Shown: one piece after another, positions 1 to 3,873 of the stretch
Layout: every line of letters starts with the position of its first letter
Position numbering within the stretch: position 1 is the first letter of the stretch
Assembly (NCBI GenBank): GCA_050116035.1
Contig: JASFPJ010000192.1
Location: forward strand, 1-6,438
Length of the DNA: 6,438 nucleotides
Origin: SOIA01 sp050116035
GTDB lineage: Bacteria; Acidobacteriota; Aminicenantia; Aminicenantales; Aminicenantaceae
Direction: 5' to 3'
Made by a program: the position numbers and the translations under genes
Notes under the pieces: generated by a model
What the model saw: the letters and a program-made list of their open reading frames with translations, nothing else
Databases searched by the model: none
Told to the model about the DNA's origin: nothing

Positions 1-1942
1 GGGTCTTGGAAAGCTGGTATGTGGTTCTCGTGCGAAGCACATTGAAGTCATAAACCTGCTCACCTCCTCTATCTTCCCAGAAAATCTGTTTTCGGATGCT
101 CAGCGACACCTGAAGTCTTTTATTCGGTTTCGCAGTCATATAGAGCACATACGTGTTACTCCATCCCTGGAAGGGATCATCGGGATCATAATAAATATTA
201 TCTCCCATTCCCACGTAAAATCCGAAAGGAAGCCATTTGATGAGGTTCGTCTCGGCGTCAATGTTGAAGCTATTCAGGTTAAAATCGATCCCTTCATATC
301 TTTCCAATTCATTCTCGAAGGAGATGTTCATCATGCTGAATTCGTTGAACCTCAGATGAAGGTTCGCTCGTATCCACTCATCAACTAGAGTGTGTCCAGA
401 GTATTCGTACCTCATCCCTCCCCTGAAACCCAGCTGCACCTGGTTTAAATACTTTTTCTCAGGGTAAAAATTGAAGTTTGTCCATGCCCCTAAGGTTCTA
501 TAATCCGTTCGGTTGACAAAACCGGAGGAAGCCTCAAACTCCGGATGGATCGACATCCAGTACAATCCTCCGATCCAGTATTTGGTGAAGTAGTAAAAAT
601 CAGCAAACACAGCCGGAACAATCCCCGTCCTCTCTCCATCAGACTTTGTCTTTGAGCCAATGGCCTGAAAAGATAAAAAGAAACGGTTATTGAACTTAAG
701 CTGGCCGTCTACACCCAAAACACGGTTGTACGAGCCGTTAATTTCCTTATCAGCCAGACAGAAACCTACATAAGATTCTTTAAACACATCGGTCTTCATG
801 CGGAAGATGTTGAAGAGAGCATTATCATTACCGCCTGATCCTCCGTTATGTACTTCCCACAGGCTTTCTGTCGGACTGGTGTCGTATGCCGAAAGGATGC
901 CGTATGTGAAGCGGCCGACCTTACCCGTTAGCTTGGCTCCGCCGATGGGATCAATGATTCTCCTTGTGTAGACCATCTCGATTTCGGGAAACCTGAAGAT
1001 CTCCATCCCTTCCAGAAAAAATGGCCGTTTTTCAGGATAGTAGATGGCGAACCTCTGATTGATGTCTATCTGGGGCGCATCGGCCTCGATGTGGCTGAAA
1101 TCCGGATTCAATGCCAGGTCCATGGTTAGATCCGAACTGATCCCCCATTTGAAATTCACTCCGGGTTGGACATCGATCCTATCCCCCTGGTTTTTGAGCG
1201 ATGTGAAGATGGGCATCAGCTCGAAGTTTTTCCCCTTCTCCACGTCTCCCTGGATATGCATCTCGACTTCCTGAGTGAGTAAACCGGGAATCGACCGCGA
1301 GATTAGAGGCCAGGATATAATTTCTCCGTTCCGGGCGATGTTTCTGGCTAAAAAGAATCCCCAGATTTTCTCCTCTTCATCAGGAAAGCGAATACTCTTG
1401 AAGGGAATGGCCATCTCGACTGTGTATCCCTCCTCATCGATCTTTCCATCCGAGAAGAAAACCGTATCCCAGCTATCATCCATCATTTCGTTCCCACCTT
1501 CTTCTATCCGGATCAAATCCATCTGGACTCCCAAGGGATTGATGATGAACGAAAAGGCCCGGCGTTTTTCGTTAAAGGCATCCAGGAAGAGAGCTACCCA
1601 ATCGTCATCTATGATGTTGTCGCGGTTGGTGATCGTCGCCCTGATTTTCTTCGGATCTCTCTCAAAGCATCGGAAAGCGAGATACAGATTTTTTTTATCA
1701 TAGCCCACATAAGCGACCGTTTTCTCCGAAGGCGTTCCTTTCTCCTTGGGCGTGAACTGAACGAAATCTTCAATCTTTAAAGCCTCCTGCTCCCAGAGCG
1801 GATTATCTAAAATCCCGTCAATCTTCGGCGATCGAGAGAGCTCGGGTATCTTTATGGCCTCCTGCTCAGAGGAAAAAGAGTATTGATGAATCAAACCAAT
1901 TGTTAATAAACCGATTAATATGAAAACGCATCTATTTCTCAT
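1..1942 (-). CDS. DUF5916 / CBM9-like domain outer-membrane protein, 3'-truncated by window edge
   Basis: Translating the minus strand from ATG at 1942 gives 647 uninterrupted codons running off the left edge. Residues 1-25 look like a Sec signal peptide: a basic MRNR start, a hydrophobic core, then a small-residue FSS site. Residues about 38-225 resemble the CBM9-like beta-sandwich at the front of DUF5916 proteins, including SPKIDGILDNPLW and IARNGEIISWPLISRS. Residues 279-311 carry the family hallmark: NPDFSHIEAD, then YYPEKRPFFLEG. The rest is alternating aromatic/polar sequence (for example RFNEFSMMNISFENELERYE), as expected of an outer-membrane beta-barrel. Family members usually end not far past this point, so probably only a short C-terminal part is missing. 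Start choice: an in-frame TGA lies at 1957-1955, this is the first ATG after it, and AAGGG (1955-1951) sits 8 nt upstream. The DUF5916 biochemical role is not established. An outer-membrane role, possibly glycan-related because of the CBM9-like fold, is inference. Confidence 0.9.
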   Translation of the reverse strand, partial: MRNRCVFILIGLLTIGLIHQYSFSSEQEAIKIPELSRSPKIDGILDNPLWEQEALKIEDFVQFTPKEKGTPSEKTVAYVGYDKKNLYLAFRCFERDPKKIRATITNRDNIIDDDWVALFLDAFNEKRRAFSFIINPLGVQMDLIRIEEGGNEMMDDSWDTVFFSDGKIDEEGYTVEMAIPFKSIRFPDEEEKIWGFFLARNIARNGEIISWPLISRSIPGLLTQEVEMHIQGDVEKGKNFELMPIFTSLKNQGDRIDVQPGVNFKWGISSDLTMDLALNPDFSHIEADAPQIDINQRFAIYYPEKRPFFLEGMEIFRFPEIEMVYTRRIIDPIGGAKLTGKVGRFTYGILSAYDTSPTESLWEVHNGGSGGNDNALFNIFRMKTDVFKESYVGFCLADKEINGSYNRVLGVDGQLKFNNRFFLSFQAIGSKTKSDGERTGIVPAVFADFYYFTKYWIGGLYWMSIHPEFEASSGFVNRTDYRTLGAWTNFNFYPEKKYLNQVQLGFRGGMRYEYSGHTLVDEWIRANLHLRFNEFSMMNISFENELERYEGIDFNLNSFNIDAETNLIKWLPFGFYVGMGDNIYYDPDDPFQGWSNTYVLYMTAKPNKRLQVSLSIRKQIFWEDRGGEQVYDFNVLRTRTTYQLSKT

Positions 1943-1996
1943 CGTGCTTGCCCTTCATACCAGGTTTTTTTCTCATCACTTTTCAACCGTCCTCTT

Positions 1997-2021
1997 CCCT
2001 TATATAAACGAATAATAAGGG
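1997..2021. repeat. 7-bp perfect inverted repeat in DUF5916 gene leader
   Basis: CCCTTAT at 1997-2003 and ATAAGGG at 2015-2021 are exact reverse complements around an 11-nt AT-rich loop. The element lies 55-79 nt upstream of the DUF5916 start codon. Outer AACC and GGTT stretches (1984-1987 and 2027-2030, read on the plus strand) could extend the fold with internal bulges. It could be an operator or a 5'-leader hairpin. Arms this short can also arise by chance. No convincing sigma-70 promoter was found for the minus strand in this spacer. The best -35-like hexamer (TTGAGT, 2037-2032) has only a poor -10 partner. Confidence 0.4.
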
Positions 2022-2055
2022 GGAAAGGTTCACTCAAAAAGAGCTGCCCGGAGGT

Positions 2056-2105
2056 AAATCAATCCTCACAAAATAATTGCTCATACAGTCCACAAGGATT
2101 GATTT
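2056..2105. repeat. 11-bp perfect inverted repeat, 28-nt spacer, between small gene and DUF5916 gene
   Basis: AAATCAATCCT at 2056-2066 is the exact reverse complement of AGGATTGATTT at 2095-2105. The arms enclose 28 nt (2067-2094) that read mostly A/T and contain CACA near both ends. The element starts 30 nt beyond the small gene's stop codon and lies 114-163 nt upstream of the DUF5916 start. No T-tract follows it on either strand, so it does not look like an intrinsic terminator. Candidates are a regulator-binding site with two half-sites, a structured mRNA leader or processing site, or the ends of a decayed small mobile repeat. The repeat itself is directly visible. Its function is unknown. 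Confidence 0.6.
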
Positions 2106-2134
2106 CATTCAGGGAGATGGATTGGATCCGAAAG

Positions 2135-2395
2135 TCAACCTTTTTCAGGAAAAGAAATTTCCCATTCACCGGACTTAAAATGGATGATCTTGACTCTCTT
2201 TCCTTCCATCCGGCACTGAAAGATCTCGAGTTTTTTCCCAGTTGTCTGGTCGAGAACTCTCTTTCGAGAAACAATCTCCTCTATCTTGAACTCCCGGGTG
2301 CCGATGACGACAGCCCTGGGAATTTCTTGTCCTTTGTAGCCGGAGTAGAACCGCAGCTCGAATCGAACTTCTTCATCATCTTTTCTGCGGTGCAA
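2135..2395 (-). CDS. Small conserved cytoplasmic protein of unknown function (86 aa), TTG start
   Basis: The product is an 86-residue hydrophilic, charged protein without a signal peptide or membrane segment. Its pattern, RFYSGYKGQEIPR at residues 15-27, then FKIEEIVSRKRV (36-47), a central EIFQCRMEGK and a terminal GEWEISF (76-82), matches what I remember of small bacterial proteins with SGY(K/R)..E.PR near the N-terminus, a 'V.EI..RW' segment and a final W-E-(L/I). I know no function for that group. There is no ATG in frame: a TAG at 2410-2408 limits the frame, and the only reasonable start is TTG at 2395, with AGGA about 10 nt upstream. A TATAAT box lies at 2436-2431. It is on the same strand as the DUF5916 gene, with a 192-nt gap, so co-transcription is possible but not shown. 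An open frame on the opposite strand (2099-2545) also covers this gene. I favour the minus strand because of the motif match. Confidence 0.65.
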   Translation of the reverse strand: MHRRKDDEEVRFELRFYSGYKGQEIPRAVVIGTREFKIEEIVSRKRVLDQTTGKKLEIFQCRMEGKRVKIIHFKSGEWEISFPEKG

Positions 2396-2430
2396 TTTTT
2401 GCCGTTCCTAGAACTACAGGTTGACGTTTT

Positions 2431-2436
2431 ATTATA
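2431..2436 (-). promoter_or_regulatory. Candidate -10 box for the small minus-strand gene
   Basis: The minus strand reads CGTATAATAAAA here, a perfect TATAAT hexamer, which would place transcription start near 2424 and leave about 29 nt of leader before the TTG at 2395. No good -35 element is found 16-18 nt upstream; the nearest TTGAAC is about 29 nt away. The call therefore rests on the -10 box and its position alone. Confidence 0.35.
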
Positions 2437-2556
2437 CGATACTTACCATCCTTTCTCTATGGTTAGTTCAAATAGAGGAGGTATCTCTATCTCCTTGATT
2501 ACTGAAATGACTCTGAAAATTCCTCCAGCGACCTTTCCTGTTTAGCTTTCTTTCTG

Positions 2557-2585
2557 TTGCCAAATCTACAAAAGAAAATTATAAT
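2557..2585 (+). promoter_or_regulatory. Strong sigma-70-type promoter for the lipoprotein amidotransferase gene
   Basis: TTGCCA (2557-2562) and TATAAT (2580-2585) are separated by exactly 17 nt. The -10 is a perfect consensus match and the -35 matches 4 of 6. The spacer is A-rich. Transcription would be expected to begin about 2591-2593, leaving a leader of roughly 36 nt that includes the 2592-2604 hairpin and the ribosome site AAGGAGA at 2614-2620. The match and position make this the best-supported promoter in the window. Activity is predicted, not shown. Confidence 0.75.
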
Positions 2586-2591
2586 GCCTCA

Positions 2592-2604
2592 GGGGACGTT
2601 CCCC
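2592..2604 (+). other. Perfect mini-hairpin at predicted mRNA 5' end
   Basis: GGGGA (2592-2596) pairs perfectly with TCCCC (2600-2604) around a CGT triloop. It falls at the start point predicted from the promoter at 2557-2585 and ends 9 nt before the Shine-Dalgarno AAGGAGA. In RNA it would be a GC-rich stem at or next to the 5' terminus, a place where such stems can protect mRNA from 5'-end-dependent decay or affect ribosome access. Alternatively it may be a copy of a dispersed palindromic repeat (compare GGGACAGGCCCC, minus strand of 3849-3860). The structure is visible. The function is inferred. Confidence 0.55.
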
Positions 2605-2627
2605 ATATTTCCTAAGGAGAATCAGGA

Positions 2628-3797
2628 ATGAAAAAATCTCTTCTAAAAAAATCCTTTTTGGCCATCTCAATCATTTTATGTGCCATTCTCATCTTCTGTT
2701 TCAGTGGATGCAAAGTCGCCTATCAACCCCCTGAGCGATTCTTCGACACCGCTGAACCGATTTCTGAAGAAGTGAGGCTGACTATTCTCTATCCTTCCAT
2801 GGGTTCCATAAGGGCCCTGACCGAGCTTCGGGAACAGGAGTTGATCACCATCGAAAACTTAACTGTCATCGGTGTCTACCATGAGAACGAGCGGACCGAT
2901 TACAAGAGATCGATCGAATACGTCGGAGAAAATGACCTCAGATGGTTCAAGTTTCATAAAATCTCGGGCGAGCTCGGCAAAGACACTCTCTTCCAGAGGA
3001 ACACCTACAGCGAGGAATTTGAAAATATTTTCAATAAATCAGACGGCATTATTTTTTTTGGTGGGGCGGATATCCCTCCCTACATCTATGGGGAAAAGAC
3101 GAATCTCCTCTCTGGCATATCCACCACCTACCGTCATTTCCTGGAACTTTCCTTCATTTTTCATCTCCTCGGAGGATTCCAGGATGAAGACTTTACACCG
3201 CTTCTGGAGTCTGAGCCTGAATTTCCTGTGCTCGGAATATGCCTTGGAGCCCAGAGCCTTAACGTGGGCACAGGCGGCACACTCACTCAAGATATCTGGT
3301 CAGAGAAATACGGAACAAAGTACTTTGAAGACGTATTCAATCTGGGGAAAGAAAACTGGCACAATAATCCTTATGCCCGAGTGTACCCGGAAGAAAGACT
3401 CATACGATACAATCTCCACCGGATAAAACTCAGTGGAGAAGGAAAATTCTGCTCGGCTCTAGGGTTTGGAGAAGAAGAGACTCCGTTTATCATCAGCAGT
3501 CACCACCAGATGGTGGAGATGCCGGGAAAGGGAATGACAATCATCGCGACTTCTCTGGATGGAAAGGTGCCGGAAGCGATCGAACACAAAAAATATCCTC
3601 ATGTACTCGGCACCCAGTTTCATCCTGAGTTTCCGATTCTCTGGGACACTGTCCGGAAATTCCGGATCATTCCTCATGATGAAGAGGGAATCAACCTTAA
3701 CTCTTTCCTGAAAGACAATCCTCCGAGCTGGAATTTCCACAAGAAGATCTGGGCCTGGCTTGAAGAGAGATTAGTGGAAAGCCACGAGAGCCAATAA
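2628..3797 (+). CDS. Lipoprotein with class I glutamine amidotransferase / peptidase C26 (PuuD-like) domain
   Basis: This is a 389-residue protein. A basic start, a hydrophobic stretch and the lipobox FSGC, with the lipidated cysteine at residue 28, mark it as a lipoprotein anchored in the envelope. The mature part is a class I amidotransferase-type hydrolase: oxyanion-strand GGADIPPYIYGE (145-156), nucleophile elbow GICLGAQSLNV with Cys205 and then GGTLTQDI, SSHHQMV (290-296), and QFHPEF with His332 and Glu334. The Cys-His-Glu triad is complete. These motifs resemble PuuD-type gamma-glutamyl-GABA hydrolases and gamma-glutamyl hydrolases, which cut gamma-glutamyl amide bonds. The real substrate is unknown. 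It is longer than cytoplasmic PuuD (about 250 aa): it has a signal and linker, a small insert around residues 182-198, and a tail of about 55 residues after HPEF. Start: ATG at 2628 with AAGGAGA 7 nt upstream. It is a single-gene unit with its own promoter, converging on the exporter gene. Confidence 0.88.
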   Translation: MKKSLLKKSFLAISIILCAILIFCFSGCKVAYQPPERFFDTAEPISEEVRLTILYPSMGSIRALTELREQELITIENLTVIGVYHENERTDYKRSIEYVGENDLRWFKFHKISGELGKDTLFQRNTYSEEFENIFNKSDGIIFFGGADIPPYIYGEKTNLLSGISTTYRHFLELSFIFHLLGGFQDEDFTPLLESEPEFPVLGICLGAQSLNVGTGGTLTQDIWSEKYGTKYFEDVFNLGKENWHNNPYARVYPEERLIRYNLHRIKLSGEGKFCSALGFGEEETPFIISSHHQMVEMPGKGMTIIATSLDGKVPEAIEHKKYPHVLGTQFHPEFPILWDTVRKFRIIPHDEEGINLNSFLKDNPPSWNFHKKIWAWLEERLVESHESQ

Positions 3798-3809
3798 AGT
3801 GTCCCTTTA

Positions 3810-3860
3810 GGGTCAGGCCATGTCAGGATCGATACGACTTGTAAAAAAGGGGCCTGTCCC
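3810..3860. repeat. Imperfect 10-bp inverted repeat in convergent spacer
   Basis: GGGTCAGGCC at 3810-3819 and GGCCTGTCCC at 3851-3860 are reverse complements at 9 of 10 positions (one T-T mismatch), separated by 31 nt. The right arm is shared with the terminator hairpin at 3843-3867, so the two folds compete. CCC-TTTA-GGG just to the left (3803-3812) gives a further small stem. The whole spacer between the two stop codons is only 76 nt and is largely made of these GGGAC/GGCC-type palindromic pieces, which suggests a degraded dispersed repeat as well as a terminator. Confidence 0.5.
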
Positions 3861-3867
3861 ATTTTTT
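3843..3867. terminator. Bidirectional intrinsic terminator between convergent genes
   Basis: A6 (3843-3848) and T6 (3862-3867) flank a GGG/CCC stem (3850-3852 with 3858-3860) around a CCTGT loop, with one G-A mismatch at 3849/3861. On the plus strand the T6 run is followed by another T-rich stretch to 3882. On the minus strand the stem is followed by six T. It lies 45 nt past the lipoprotein gene's stop and 6 nt past the exporter gene's stop (TAA at 3876-3874), the expected place for a terminator serving both genes. The GC core is short, so strength is uncertain. Confidence 0.65.
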
Positions 3868-3873
3868 ACTCTT

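Noticed and set aside
1059..1703. Plus-strand open frames of 71 and 142 codons
   Set aside because: They are antisense shadows of the DUF5916 gene, which is uninterrupted and carries family motifs across this stretch.
1932..1976. 14-residue minus-strand frame (MRKKPGMKGKHDEK) overlapping the DUF5916 start, possible leader peptide
   Set aside because: It has no Shine-Dalgarno sequence and no repeated regulatory codons, and so short a lysine-rich frame is easily produced by chance.
2059..2274. 71-codon minus-strand frame overlapping the small gene in another frame
   Set aside because: No motif, no supported start, and it shares most of its length with the better-supported 2135-2395 gene.
2421..2449. 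Plus-strand TTGACG-17 nt-TACCAT promoter-like pair
   Set aside because: The -10 half matches only 4 of 6 and overlaps the minus-strand -10 region. The promoter at 2557-2585 is closer to the gene and much better. A secondary start cannot be excluded.
2476..2495. AGGAG/CTCCT 5-bp stem with a 10-nt loop in the divergent spacer
   Set aside because: Too short to separate from chance and not placed at any functional landmark.
2099..2545. 148-codon plus-strand open frame antisense to the small gene
   Set aside because: It begins at TTG without a good ribosome site, runs over the small gene and its promoter region, and its product shows no recognisable motif. The minus-strand frame has a family-like pattern.
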